Shown: positions 17,775 to 26,864 of the stretch, in pieces
How the letters are laid out: the number at the start of each line of letters is the position of its first letter
Position numbering within the stretch: position 1 is the first letter of the stretch
Source of the DNA: G020353115 sp964640125
Lineage (GTDB): Bacteria; Bacteroidota; Bacteroidia; Bacteroidales; VadinHA17
Reading direction: 5' to 3'
NCBI GenBank assembly: GCA_964640125.1
Contig: CAZXGG010000003.1
Location: 1-64,000, forward strand
DNA: 64,000 nucleotides
Position numbers and translations under genes: made by a program
Notes under the pieces: generated by a model
Seen by the model: only the letters and a program-made list of their open reading frames with translations
The model's database searches: none
Told to the model about the DNA's origin: nothing

Positions 17775-19367
17775 ATGAACTACCAACCTTCCATATTAGT
17801 AATTGATGATGAGAAGTATGTTTGCACAAGTTGCGACAGACTGCTCTCTCAGGCCGGATACAAAGTGGATACGAATATCAATCCGGAGAAGGGGTTTAAC
17901 CAGGCACTGATGAATAATTATGATGCCATTGTACTCGATCTCAAACTGGGGGAAATCGACGGGATCGATCTGCTCAGTGATATCCGGGGGAAAAAGCCGG
18001 ATGTGCCGGTTGTGATCATCACCGGTTATCCTACCCAGGAAAGCAGGCAACAGTCTGAAAAACTGGGCGTTTCAGATTACATCCTGAAACCTTTCGAACC
18101 GGATGAATTTTTAGACTCGCTCAAAAGAGCCACGTACAAAGCTTCCCTGGCATTGCAAGAGGAGGTAGCCCCTGCTGAAGAACCGAAGGTTGAAACCCGC
18201 TACCGTTTTATTGATTCTTCGTGGATTGAACAAATTTCTATGGAATCGGTTCGGATTGGCGGGCATTTGTCAAACCTGATGGATACTGGTGTAACATCGG
18301 TAAAACTGCCGGAGAAAGGCGATATGCTGTACCGGGGATTACCGCTCGCTGAGGTAACCTTACAAAATCAAACCAAACGAATCATTTCATCCCCCGTCAC
18401 CGGGGAAATAACCGAAATCAATACCGGTTTATTGGATAATCCAGGTATCCTGGAAAAAAATATAAACTGGGAAAACTGGATAGCTGTTGTAAGGCCAGGC
18501 AGTGTGGAACAGGCTTTAACCGAATGTGAGAGCCGGAAGGTCCTGTTCCTGAGCAAAGATCCCGATAAAGAGAATGTTTTTACCCGGCAATTTAAGGCTA
18601 TGGGTTTTGTTACAAAGAAAGCAGATTCAATTGAAGAAACAGTAGATATTCTTTCCAATGAGAACATTTCCGTTCTGGTGATGGATGCCGTTTCATTCCC
18701 GTATATGGGACCCGACTATGTTAAGAGAATAAATCAGGTATTTACGGATACAAAGGTCATCATCTGCAACGAACCTTTCTCAGCAATTGAAAACCACTAC
18801 CGGGAAAATAAAATCTTCTATTATGGAGTGAATCCGATTTCCAACAAGGAGATGGCTGATCTTCTCAATTGTGCATTTTCCAGGGAAGAGAAAGTGGAAG
18901 TTTTCAAGACAGAGCGGTTGAGCTTTCTTCCAAATTCAATCAGTAAAATAAGAGTGACAAACCGTTTCAGTAAGAAAGTTTCACTCTGTGCGTTTGATGA
19001 TATTCTCCAGAATAACCAGGGAATCGGGTTCCTGCTGATTCAGGAATTGAGTAAAATGTCCCTCCCGGTTGCAGTAAGCCACACAAGAACCCGGAGATCT
19101 CTTTCCGATGACTCGGAACTTCAGAAAATCTCGGATGAGAAGCAGGAGAATGACCGCGTAATTATTCTCCAGACGAAGGATATGAAGAAGATATCAGGAA
19201 GTCTGGAAAAGGAAGTTCAACCCTATGAGAACAGCAAAGGAGTCAATAACAGGATCATCACACTGTCCGTTCAGCCTGCAGCTGATGCAGGGAAAGTCGT
19301 CCTGTTCGATAATAGCACCACAAGAGCGCTTGTGGAGATGATGAAAGAAGAAATAGCTAAAGAGTAA
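17775..19367 (+). CDS. Receiver - GcvH-like - pseudo-receiver protein, paralog of the HdrA fusion's N-terminus
   Basis: A 530-aa protein that aligns by eye along its whole length with residues 1-540 of the 11679 protein but lacks the HdrA part. The receiver keeps D11-D12, D55, T83 and K105. The GcvH-like domain (about 143-245) has Q199 where the lipoyl lysine should be, with the same TKRII motif just after. The C-terminal 130 residues look like a further degraded HdrA N-terminal domain. There is no DNA-binding or enzymatic output domain. It may compete with, or form a regulatory partner for, the fused HdrA (inference). It lies 206 bases after the Qmo-like genes and before a strong terminator. 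Confidence 0.75.
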   Translation: MNYQPSILVIDDEKYVCTSCDRLLSQAGYKVDTNINPEKGFNQALMNNYDAIVLDLKLGEIDGIDLLSDIRGKKPDVPVVIITGYPTQESRQQSEKLGVSDYILKPFEPDEFLDSLKRATYKASLALQEEVAPAEEPKVETRYRFIDSSWIEQISMESVRIGGHLSNLMDTGVTSVKLPEKGDMLYRGLPLAEVTLQNQTKRIISSPVTGEITEINTGLLDNPGILEKNINWENWIAVVRPGSVEQALTECESRKVLFLSKDPDKENVFTRQFKAMGFVTKKADSIEETVDILSNENISVLVMDAVSFPYMGPDYVKRINQVFTDTKVIICNEPFSAIENHYRENKIFYYGVNPISNKEMADLLNCAFSREEKVEVFKTERLSFLPNSISKIRVTNRFSKKVSLCAFDDILQNNQGIGFLLIQELSKMSLPVAVSHTRTRRSLSDDSELQKISDEKQENDRVIILQTKDMKKISGSLEKEVQPYENSKGVNNRIITLSVQPAADAGKVVLFDNSTTRALVEMMKEEIAKE

Positions 19368-19394
19368 TTACAGCTCTGCAGCAGTGCACCATTG

Positions 19395-19425
19395 AAAACC
19401 CAGGGATCACACCCTGGGTTTTTTT
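19395..19425 (+). terminator. Intrinsic terminator closing the receiver/Hdr cluster
   Basis: An 11-bp perfect stem, AAAACCCAGGG (19395-19405) and CCCTGGGTTTT (19412-19422), with a 6-base loop and more T residues after it. It lies 28 bases beyond the stop codon. This is the clearest intrinsic terminator in the window. Confidence 0.9.
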
Positions 19426-19607
19426 ACCAGTTTTTTATCCACCGCTGCCGGGAAATTTGCTAAAATTTTGCTCATTCCTCTAAAAAAAAAGAACTCGCCC
19501 TGAATAAATTTTCTTCATTCCACCGGATGATGAAGATGGCTATCCAATTAACTTTGCAATTCCGGCGGTTGGTTTTGTACCCTTACACGTTAAGTTCTAC
19601 AATAATC

Positions 19608-19656
19608 CAAGGCCGATGGCCTTGATTGTGAATGAACACCAAGCCCCGCCAGGGGC
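19608..19656. repeat. Pair of REP-like palindromes
   Basis: Two hairpins 18 bases apart, with stems of 7 and 5 bp. Both are GC-rich in an AT-rich spacer, as expected for dispersed palindromic repeats. No transposase or end signature is present. Confidence 0.55.
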
Positions 19657-19734
19657 GACATGTCTTTAGAAACAATGCCACCTTCGGGTGAGTCCTTTAG
19701 ACAGTAGTAATTCATAGTTTATTTCCTTAACCTA

Positions 19735-19762
19735 TTAACAATTAACTTTTAACTTCTAACTT
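19735..19762. repeat. 7-bp periodic repeat, four units
   Basis: Units TTAACAA, TTAACTT, TTAACTT, CTAACTT lie just beyond the stop codon of the GH78 gene. Confidence 0.65.
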
Positions 19763-19771
19763 CCTCTTTTC

Positions 19772-22168
19772 TCAGAGGCCATTCACCTCAATTGCATTTT
19801 CCCCTGGAACCAGTTTAACCGTATGATCCTGCCAGATAAAGGTACCGGTCAATGATCCGGGAAGAACGACAGTACCGGTAATATTCTCCCGGTTATCCTT
19901 TCTCAGGCTAACCTTGATCTCACCCATGCGGTGTGGCATTGAGCCCTCTATCCATTTCAATCTTCCCAGGCTGGGTTCGATACGTACGGACGTAAAACCG
20001 GGTTCAGCGGGTTTGATCCCACAAACCAGCGAGAGGAAATAGTAAACCGGTGATGCGCTCCATGCATGACAGTCGGACCGGGTGGGTTCCGGCTCCTCGG
20101 CGAACGTTGTTAATCCCATGTCCAGCATTTGTTTCCATGGATCCAGCATGTCCGGGTACCGTTCGGATAACCCGGTTTTTTCAATCGCCTCCGTCAGGTA
20201 GAACCGATAATAATAAGTACAGGCTGCGATATCCCCTTCTGTAGTAATTTTATCCATTACCGTTTTTTGAAGTACAGGGGGAAAAGTATTGGTTAACACA
20301 GCCAGAATGTTGGCATGTTGGCTGTAGGTATCCTTTTCAGGTGAATCAGCGACCAATCCTCTCCCATCATCATAACAGGACTCATAGACTGCCGACTTAA
20401 TCCGTTCAGCAAGATCCGCATAATAGACAGCTACATCCTCAAAGTTGAACGAATTCAGCATTGCAGAAGCTTTCTGAAGGGTATAAACATACTGCAGGTT
20501 AATGATGGCAGAATGGCTGTTATCTATACCGGGGGGAGTTCCTCCTGTCCAGTTTTTGCTTTCGACCCAATCGACAAAATTCCAATGCTCCATCCGCCCC
20601 AGCATGCCCGTGGAATCAATGTTTGATTCATACCATTGCAATACACCCATGGTGCCGGGGATCATTGATATTACAAATTCCTCATCCCGGCATAGCATCC
20701 AATAGTCATACACCATGGTTACCCAGACCAGTGAAAACGGTGGGATGATTTGCATCTCATAACTGGGATAGCGGCTTTGTGTCAGGCCGTAGGGCAACCG
20801 GGAATCATTCAGCGAAGCGATCGCATTCCGCATCATCAGGGTATCCCCTGATATATAGGTTGATACAAGGGCCTGGATGCGTGCATCTCCAACGTACTGA
20901 AGTTGCTCATAATAGGGGCAATCGAAAAAGGTTTCACCGGCACACAGGCGTTGGGTTTGCCATCCGACATCCCAGATATCGATAAACAGCGGATCGTCGC
21001 ACCGGAAGGATGCTTTCTCCTCAAAGGGATATCCCGTGAATATACTGTGGAAATCACGAATAACAAGGGGATCATCTTTCGTTTCTACCTCCATCTCCAC
21101 GTAACGGAAAGTCCGCCACCAGAGGGTTTGAAATGTTCGGTCCTCTCCTCCGTCAGGGATTATGATATCCTGGTTCCCGGTGATCTTTTTACCTTCAATT
21201 TCATTCCTGTTTCCCTTTATATTCTTCTCATTAACCAGGCTTTCTGCATAGGTTAATTTTATCACACTTCCTTTTCCGCCGCTGGTGGTCAGCACCGGAT
21301 AGGCATTGGTCAGGTGGCTCTGGTCGAGCAACAATTTGATGGTTGAATTAGCCGGGATGGTCAGGGGTTCCTCTCCGGCAAGGAAATGATCCGGTATATC
21401 GGGCAGATCAGAATGGCGAACCGACCCGAATCGTTGTGGTATTTCTTCCATCATCGGTATTGCACGGGGGATAAGTGTATACATTGCTGTTTCCCCATAA
21501 TCAGTCCTGCTTAACAAGGGAGTTCCTCTCATGGTTTCTTCAGCCTGATCCCAGGCGCTGTCATCGTAACCGGGATCCATCCAGTTCCAGGGATGCTTTT
21601 TCCCGTTAAACTCCTCCCCCGGGCCCACAACATAATATGTAGGAAGATGAACCGGAAGCGGACTGTATGCCGTATCATTGAAAACAACCCAGGACGTGTT
21701 TGTATTGATGATGCTTTCCGCTTCGGTGTTCCCCTGAAGGATGAATCCTGTTTTGTGGGAGAATTGTGCCACAGGCCGGAACTCTGCAAAATTCCATATA
21801 ACAGCGGAGATAATGTTTCTGCCCTTTTTCAGCCAGGGAGAAATATCGACCGTTTCAAAGTTCCATTTTATGAAGTAACCCCTGGCGGGTCCGTTGCATA
21901 CAGATTTCCCGTTTACATACAATTTATACCGGTTATCTGCCGAAACATGGATTATAAATTGGTCCACGTCGGAATCCAGGACAAATGACTTCCGGAAGAG
22001 GTAAACGCCATATTTATCCCCGGAAATGTTGGGGTGAGATATCCATGTTGCCTGCCATAGTTTGCTCAACAGGTCGGGATTGATCTCAACCTTTCCCTGG
22101 GAGAAGATCCCGGTGCATGGCGCACTAAGGTATAGTATAAACAATAAGGTTTTGACTGAAAAGTTCAT
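19772..22168 (-). CDS. Alpha-L-rhamnosidase (GH78 family)
   Basis: 798 aa with a signal peptide (LLFILYLSAPCTGIFSQ). The N-terminal half holds the beta-sandwich domains (YLFRKSFVLDSDVDQFIIHV, VSADNRYKLYVNGKSVCNGP). The catalytic six-hairpin barrel starts near residue 390, with the signature region FFDCPYYEQLQYVGDARIQ, comparable with DCPQRDERLGWTGD in classical members. The C-terminal beta-sandwich (GFTSVRIEPSLGRLKWIEGS) is typical of GH78. It should remove rhamnose from oligosaccharides in the periplasm or outside. The substrate is uncertain because the acid-loop residues differ from well-studied enzymes. It is a single gene with no SusC/SusD pair nearby. Confidence 0.85.
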   Translation of the reverse strand: MNFSVKTLLFILYLSAPCTGIFSQGKVEINPDLLSKLWQATWISHPNISGDKYGVYLFRKSFVLDSDVDQFIIHVSADNRYKLYVNGKSVCNGPARGYFIKWNFETVDISPWLKKGRNIISAVIWNFAEFRPVAQFSHKTGFILQGNTEAESIINTNTSWVVFNDTAYSPLPVHLPTYYVVGPGEEFNGKKHPWNWMDPGYDDSAWDQAEETMRGTPLLSRTDYGETAMYTLIPRAIPMMEEIPQRFGSVRHSDLPDIPDHFLAGEEPLTIPANSTIKLLLDQSHLTNAYPVLTTSGGKGSVIKLTYAESLVNEKNIKGNRNEIEGKKITGNQDIIIPDGGEDRTFQTLWWRTFRYVEMEVETKDDPLVIRDFHSIFTGYPFEEKASFRCDDPLFIDIWDVGWQTQRLCAGETFFDCPYYEQLQYVGDARIQALVSTYISGDTLMMRNAIASLNDSRLPYGLTQSRYPSYEMQIIPPFSLVWVTMVYDYWMLCRDEEFVISMIPGTMGVLQWYESNIDSTGMLGRMEHWNFVDWVESKNWTGGTPPGIDNSHSAIINLQYVYTLQKASAMLNSFNFEDVAVYYADLAERIKSAVYESCYDDGRGLVADSPEKDTYSQHANILAVLTNTFPPVLQKTVMDKITTEGDIAACTYYYRFYLTEAIEKTGLSERYPDMLDPWKQMLDMGLTTFAEEPEPTRSDCHAWSASPVYYFLSLVCGIKPAEPGFTSVRIEPSLGRLKWIEGSMPHRMGEIKVSLRKDNRENITGTVVLPGSLTGTFIWQDHTVKLVPGENAIEVNGL

Positions 22169-22267
22169 GGTTTATGCGTTTTTGGTACTCGGTTTTATAG
22201 CATTCGGACATCTTCAAGGTATAAATGTAATCAAAAGAACCGATAATGATTTGGTGAATGATTCAAT

Positions 22268-22393
22268 GTAGAGACGTTGCCATCCTACGCTAAAGCTACG
22301 GCTGCCATCCAGATCCCGCTGAAAGCGGGATTAGTTCGACTTGCAAATTCTAAAATACAGAATTTGAGTCTCACTAACATGCAACGTCTCTAC
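22268..22393. repeat. Nested palindromic element (MITE/REP-like)
   Basis: The outer arms GTAGAGACGTTGC (22268-22280) and GCAACGTCTCTAC (22381-22393) are a perfect 13-bp inverted repeat. Between them lie ATCCCGCTGAAAGCGGGAT and CAAATTCT-N7-AGAATTTG, two further hairpins. It lies between the GH78 gene and the OMP gene and encodes nothing visible. Confidence 0.65.
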
Positions 22394-22407
22394 GGTTTGA
22401 AATCAGA

Positions 22408-22439
22408 TTTGACATTTGTGATTCATTTTTGTATCTTGC
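22408..22439 (+). promoter_or_regulatory. Bacteroidota-type promoter before the OMP gene
   Basis: TTTG (22408-22411), 20 bases, then TATCTTGC (22432-22439) approximates the TTTG-N19-TAnnTTTG consensus. It is placed about 29 bases before the ATG at 22468. Confidence 0.45.
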
Positions 22440-22467
22440 AGTATACAAACCAATTAAAACCAGAATC

Positions 22468-23142
22468 ATGAAAGCTACAAAAGTAATTGCATTAATGATT
22501 ACCCTTGGTATTTTATGCATCAATGGTCTGAAGGCTCAGGCGAACAAGGGACAATTCTTTGTGGGTGTTTCATCTGCATTCAGCATTGCCGGGACCGGTA
22601 CAGATCTCATTGGGATTTCATTTGGGACTGAAAAGTTAAAGAGTGATGCGGAAGGTTTTGAAGAATCCGATCCCGATAAACAAACAAGTTTCAGTCTGTT
22701 GCCCAAGGCCGGATATATTGTCGTTGATGGCCTGGTCATCGGATTAGATTTCACCTTCACCTTATCCGTATATAAAGATGGTGAATACGATGATAAATGG
22801 ACTGAAACACTTATTGCCGCCGGACCTTTTGTCAGGTATTATTTCCCGGTTGATAAAGTAAAACCTTATATCGAAGCAAGCAGTATTTTTGGTTCATTCA
22901 AGCAAAAGGATGAATATGAAGGAGAGACGAATGAATATAAATCTTCGGTCAGGTCAATTGGAGGAGGAGTTGGTATGGGTATACCCATCGGTGATCATGT
23001 GACATTTGATATTATGGCAGGGTACAATTCACTGGTATATAAAGATTCAGAAGACAATCCGGACAATTACAGGTACGTGTATGGCTCATTTGGATTCCGC
23101 TTTGGGTTTGTTGTGTTCATCGGTGGGGGATCGAATGATTGA
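22468..23142 (+). CDS. Outer-membrane beta-barrel protein
   Basis: 224 aa with a signal peptide (VIALMITLGILCINGLKAQ). The mature part alternates hydrophobic and polar residues in strands, for example GYIVVDGLVIGLDFTFTLS, and ends in SFGFRFGFVVFIGG, as small porin-like barrels (OMP_b-brl type) do. It probably sits in the outer membrane; its role is unknown. I start at the ATG at 22468, directly before the signal peptide; the longer frame needs a TTG at 22429 that would lie in the promoter. Confidence 0.75.
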   Translation: MKATKVIALMITLGILCINGLKAQANKGQFFVGVSSAFSIAGTGTDLIGISFGTEKLKSDAEGFEESDPDKQTSFSLLPKAGYIVVDGLVIGLDFTFTLSVYKDGEYDDKWTETLIAAGPFVRYYFPVDKVKPYIEASSIFGSFKQKDEYEGETNEYKSSVRSIGGGVGMGIPIGDHVTFDIMAGYNSLVYKDSEDNPDNYRYVYGSFGFRFGFVVFIGGGSND

Positions 23143-23188
23143 GATATAGAACATTGTAAACCAGACAGATCAGGAATGAAAATAAAGT

Positions 23189-23332
23189 GATGGGGGTGTA
23201 TCAAAAGTCGATTTTTCAGTCATCCTGAACTTGTTTCAGGATCTCATAATTCTGATTAACAATAGATTAAGATTCTGATCCGCCGATGGCGGACAGAATG
23301 ACGATCTTTGGGACTTTTGAGACAGCCCCATC
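23189..23332. mobile_element. MITE-like element with 21-bp terminal inverted repeats
   Basis: The left end (23189-23209) and right end (23312-23332) are inverted repeats matching at 19 of 21 positions, around the core CTGTCTCAAAAGTC seen at many IS ends. The 144-bp element has no coding capacity. Inside are the hairpins TCCTGAAC-TTG-TTTCAGGA and CCGCC-GAT-GGCGG. It lies downstream of the OMP gene and of the OsmC gene, which face each other. Confidence 0.65.
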
Positions 23333-23356
23333 GCTTAATCATCGTAATCCTAAAGA

Positions 23357-23770
23357 CTAATTCACTACCGTTGCATCAACCGTAATCTTTGTATCCAGCA
23401 ACTTTGAGATCGGGCAGTTTTTCTCGGCATCAGAAACCAGCTCATCGAACTTCTCCTGTGATATTCCCGGAACTTTGGCATGAAGGGTTAAATGAGAACC
23501 GGTGATTACACCATTTTCAAGGGTAATATCACATTTCGTTTCCAGTCTGTCGGCAGTAAAACCTGCTCCATCAACGTTAAAAGAGAGTTTCATGGTAAAA
23601 CATCCGGCGTGCGCTGCTGCAACCAGCTCCTCCGGGTTGGTCCCGATCCCCTCTTCGAACCTGGATGTGAATGAATACCGGGTCTTATCCAATATGCCAC
23701 TTTGAGTGGTCAGATTGCCTTTTCCTTCCTTACCGGTTCCCTGCCATATGGCGGTTGCATTTCGTTTCAT
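23357..23770 (-). CDS. OsmC family peroxiredoxin
   Basis: 137 aa, the normal length for OsmC. The two reactive cysteines are in AAHAGCFTMKLS (about C57) and KNCPISKLL (about C119), and the EGIGTNPEELVAAAHAGC segment is the family signature. It reduces organic hydroperoxides with a dithiol partner in the cytoplasm. It is a single gene, convergent with the OMP gene, with the MITE-like element between them. Confidence 0.92.
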   Translation of the reverse strand: MKRNATAIWQGTGKEGKGNLTTQSGILDKTRYSFTSRFEEGIGTNPEELVAAAHAGCFTMKLSFNVDGAGFTADRLETKCDITLENGVITGSHLTLHAKVPGISQEKFDELVSDAEKNCPISKLLDTKITVDATVVN

Positions 23771-23916
23771 TATATTAAAGTTTATAGTTAGATAATATTT
23801 GTAATTTGCTTATATAATGAGATTTATAATTTATAACATACATATTTTTCTGTCAGATTCAAATGCGCAATATCCTATAAAAAAATCCTTTATCCAAGAA
23901 AAACCTGAAGATTTCA

Positions 23917-26436
23917 TTATTTCGAAGGCAGATTGCCCAGAATGGATGGATCTGCTGACCGAACATGCAGATCTATTTGCGGAAATGGGATCACTATACC
24001 AGCCTTTATAAGGGCATCATTCACCTTCGTATTTACTTCACTGTTAATAATAAACCGGTTTTCTGCCCTGGGGATCCAGAAAAGTAACCTGAAATCAAGG
24101 GAACTCTCACCAAAACCCGAGAACAGAGCCAGCGGAGTCGGCTCTTTCAACACCTCTTCATGTTCGGAAGCTACTTTGTTAAGGATCCCGAGCACTTTAG
24201 AAGGATCTGTCCCATATGCCACCCCAACCAGAACCTCAACTCTCCGCTGTTGGTCAGTGAGGGTCCAGTTAATCAGTTCGTTAGAAATTAAGTTCCCGTT
24301 AGGTACGATCACCTCTGCCCCATCGAAAGTAAAAATGATACTGGCACGGAGACCGATCTCTTTTACCGTCCCCCATAGTTCTCCAACCTCAATTATATCC
24401 CCTTCCTTAATCGGTCGTTCAAAGGCTAGGATTATTCCCGAGACCAGGTTGTTGAAAATGTTTTGCATACCAAAACCAATACCCACACCCAATGCACCCA
24501 GCAGGATTGTAAGTTTAGTCATATCAACTCCTGCAGCTGCTATGGCAAACATGAATCCAAAGGTAATGATTGTGATCCTGAGAAGCAAAGAAATCGCGCC
24601 GGGCACTCCCCTCTGCATTTTCACCCTGGGTGCAATTTCCCCTTCTACGATGATCTTAATCAACTTTGAGATCTTTAATGCTAGCCAGATTAAGAAAAAG
24701 AAGATCAGGATATTGCCTAGAGATAGATCCATGGATCCGATAGGGATCTTACTTGTGAGTATTTTCTTTCCCCACTGATAGATATTACTCCAGACAGTGA
24801 ATAACCGGAGAGCAAGGATCAGCCAAAGAATCCAGGTGACAACATTTACAATCTTGACAAGCTTTTTATACAGCTTTTCATGGAATTGCCTTATAAGATT
24901 AAGTTTCTGTAGCGTTTTGCTGAATATAGATATGATAATAATGCTGTTTACTGTCAGACTGAGAGCGTAAAAAATCAGCATCAGTACTGCACTTTTTATG
25001 GTAGCATAGGTAATAAATTCGGCCAGCATAACTGCTCCTGCAATAACTGCGAAAAGGGATATTACTAACAGGACAAGGCAGAAAAATAACAATCCGTAAA
25101 TAATTTTTCTGATACGAACGGGTAATCCAAACTGGCGTTGCTTAATTTTTTTGAGTATCATTCCAAGTGAGAGGAGGCCAAAAATTATGATAGACATCAG
25201 AAAGATCCTGCTGATTGCAGTTTCGCTATAACCAAGATTATGGATCTGTACCAGGACAGCAGCACTTACCGGAAGATAGATAAATCGCTTTGCACTCCTG
25301 TTAATAATATCAGAAAGGATGAATAAAACCGGAATAACTAACAGCAACGTATTGAGAAGATTGATTGAATCCGGGACAGTCTCATATAAAATATAGGTTA
25401 GAAGAAAGGAGATCAGAAAAGAAGATGATACTGGCCTCTTCACAATCATCCTTATAGCCATTGCCTCCGGGATATCCTTTTCTGGAATATATTTCTTTAA
25501 ATTGCGGTATGAATAGGTCACAAAAATGAGGATGATCAGAAACAGTATAAGATGAAGCCACAGTCTGAAGGAGTAGTTCAACATGAAATCTTTCAGACCG
25601 GATATAATATCTGAAATCAACGATCTCTTCCCTGTTATGACCCTGGCATCCTTTCGATCGGCAAATTCCTTCCAGATGGGTGGTTGATTTGGGGACAGCA
25701 GTTTCCTGGTGGCAACCTCCTGTGAAGAATGAATATTTCCGAGGACTTCATTACAAAAAATCAGTTCAGTAGAGATTCGAACCAGGTTCTCCTGCAGAAA
25801 TTCTGAATCTGCCAGAAATGATGAGCGAAGTTGTTTCAGGTTTTCCATAGTGGAAGCTACCTGTTGAATAATTAAGTCTGGAGCGCCAACATTCCGGAGA
25901 GATAGCATGGTCTTTTGCCACAATTGAAGCATATCATCAATTGACTTCTTCTCATTCTCTATATCCTGTAATTGCTGAGTCATGCTCTCCTGTTCATTGG
26001 TTAAGCGTGAATTCAACAACGACCAATCCCCTTCCAGGTTTGTCAGACTCCTGAAGTTTAATGATTCCATATTATGGATTCTGGGATCTTCACGAAGGAG
26101 ATTGAGCCTGAAGATCAGGGTATCAGATCTGGAAGTAATGCTTCTTTTCCTTTCTTCTGTTAACAAATTGTTGTGCTTTTCAGTTATTAACGAACTTACC
26201 TGGGTGGCCTGACGATTTATCTCAGCAAGGGGAATAGCAATAACCTCCTGAGTAATAGTATCCTGGAGATGAATATTCTTTGCCAGTAATGGATTGCTGG
26301 TAACAACCAGTTGTATAAGGATGAAAATTAAAACTGTTAAATGGAACGGACCAGCTTGACAATACGATACGGTTTCTCTTTCTTCTTTTTTATTAGGTTC
26401 TATTGGTAAAGACCGGAGTTTCATTTTGGTAACCAT
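23917..26436 (-). CDS. Large MscS-family mechanosensitive channel
   Basis: About 839 aa from the ATG at 26436 (a TTG at 26613 would give 898). A first hydrophobic segment is followed by a long periplasmic coiled-coil region (about 70-270), then about ten membrane helices. The last helix and pore have LGVGIGFGMQNIFNNLVSG, then the beta domain (FERPIKEGDIIEVGELWGTV, VIVPNGNLISNELINWT) and the C-terminal MscS alpha/beta domain. The layout resembles the long MscK/YbdG-like channels. It should open under membrane tension at osmotic downshock. Confidence 0.9.
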   Translation of the reverse strand: MVTKMKLRSLPIEPNKKEERETVSYCQAGPFHLTVLIFILIQLVVTSNPLLAKNIHLQDTITQEVIAIPLAEINRQATQVSSLITEKHNNLLTEERKRSITSRSDTLIFRLNLLREDPRIHNMESLNFRSLTNLEGDWSLLNSRLTNEQESMTQQLQDIENEKKSIDDMLQLWQKTMLSLRNVGAPDLIIQQVASTMENLKQLRSSFLADSEFLQENLVRISTELIFCNEVLGNIHSSQEVATRKLLSPNQPPIWKEFADRKDARVITGKRSLISDIISGLKDFMLNYSFRLWLHLILFLIILIFVTYSYRNLKKYIPEKDIPEAMAIRMIVKRPVSSSFLISFLLTYILYETVPDSINLLNTLLLVIPVLFILSDIINRSAKRFIYLPVSAAVLVQIHNLGYSETAISRIFLMSIIIFGLLSLGMILKKIKQRQFGLPVRIRKIIYGLLFFCLVLLVISLFAVIAGAVMLAEFITYATIKSAVLMLIFYALSLTVNSIIIISIFSKTLQKLNLIRQFHEKLYKKLVKIVNVVTWILWLILALRLFTVWSNIYQWGKKILTSKIPIGSMDLSLGNILIFFFLIWLALKISKLIKIIVEGEIAPRVKMQRGVPGAISLLLRITIITFGFMFAIAAAGVDMTKLTILLGALGVGIGFGMQNIFNNLVSGIILAFERPIKEGDIIEVGELWGTVKEIGLRASIIFTFDGAEVIVPNGNLISNELINWTLTDQQRRVEVLVGVAYGTDPSKVLGILNKVASEHEEVLKEPTPLALFSGFGESSLDFRLLFWIPRAENRFIINSEVNTKVNDALIKAGIVIPFPQIDLHVRSADPSILGNLPSK

Positions 26437-26864
26437 GTTTTTTATATATGATTTGACAGGTTTGACAACCGTGATACTTAATAAAAATAAGAAAAATAAT
26501 CTAAACGGATCTGCATTAAAAAGAATCACAAAACCTGAAGAGTTTGTATAATAGGGGTTAGAACTGGATCTTTCCCAATTTCCATTATCCGCATGGCGGT
26601 TCAGAAAGTGCAAATTACCTGACCTTTCATAGAATACTCATATTGTGACCTCTTCGCCACACAGGCCAACATCCAGTCACCTGCCTGCCGGGAGATAAGT
26701 GCAGGCAGAGCCCAGTGTGACCCTGCCCGGGTGGCCTGATTTTCAAACATTTAGATTTCAATAGAATCGCAACAGGTCAAATTAAGATATTCTCGCCCAC
26801 TAATCCTTCAATTATTTTTTTAATTTTATAGAAAAAACCGGCGTATCCGCTAAACCCAATTGCA
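26437..26864. other. Intergenic region with a structured repeat
   Basis: No gene is seen in these 428 bases. Around 26655-26745 there is a nest of hairpins: CTGCCTG (26682-26688 region) pairs with CAGGCAG, and an outer CAGGCCA pairs with TGGCCTG. The remainder is AT-rich and should contain the promoter of the STAND gene and of the channel gene, but no exact TAnnTTTG box was found. Confidence 0.5.

Larger units (their letters stand above)
19426..19771. other. Intergenic spacer with palindromes and a 7-bp repeat
   Basis: No gene is seen. The spacer holds palindromes CAAGGCC-GAT-GGCCTTG (19608-19624) and GCCCC-GCCA-GGGGC (19643-19656), the latter in the phrase AAGCCCCGCCAGGGGCGACA, which resembles dispersed palindromic repeats of Bacteroidota genomes. 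A four-unit 7-bp repeat lies at 19735-19762. Confidence 0.6.

Noticed and set aside
23933..24778. 281-codon open frame opposite the MscS gene
   Set aside because: It is the antisense frame of a well-supported channel gene; it has no recognisable family and low-complexity Ser/Pro/Ile content.
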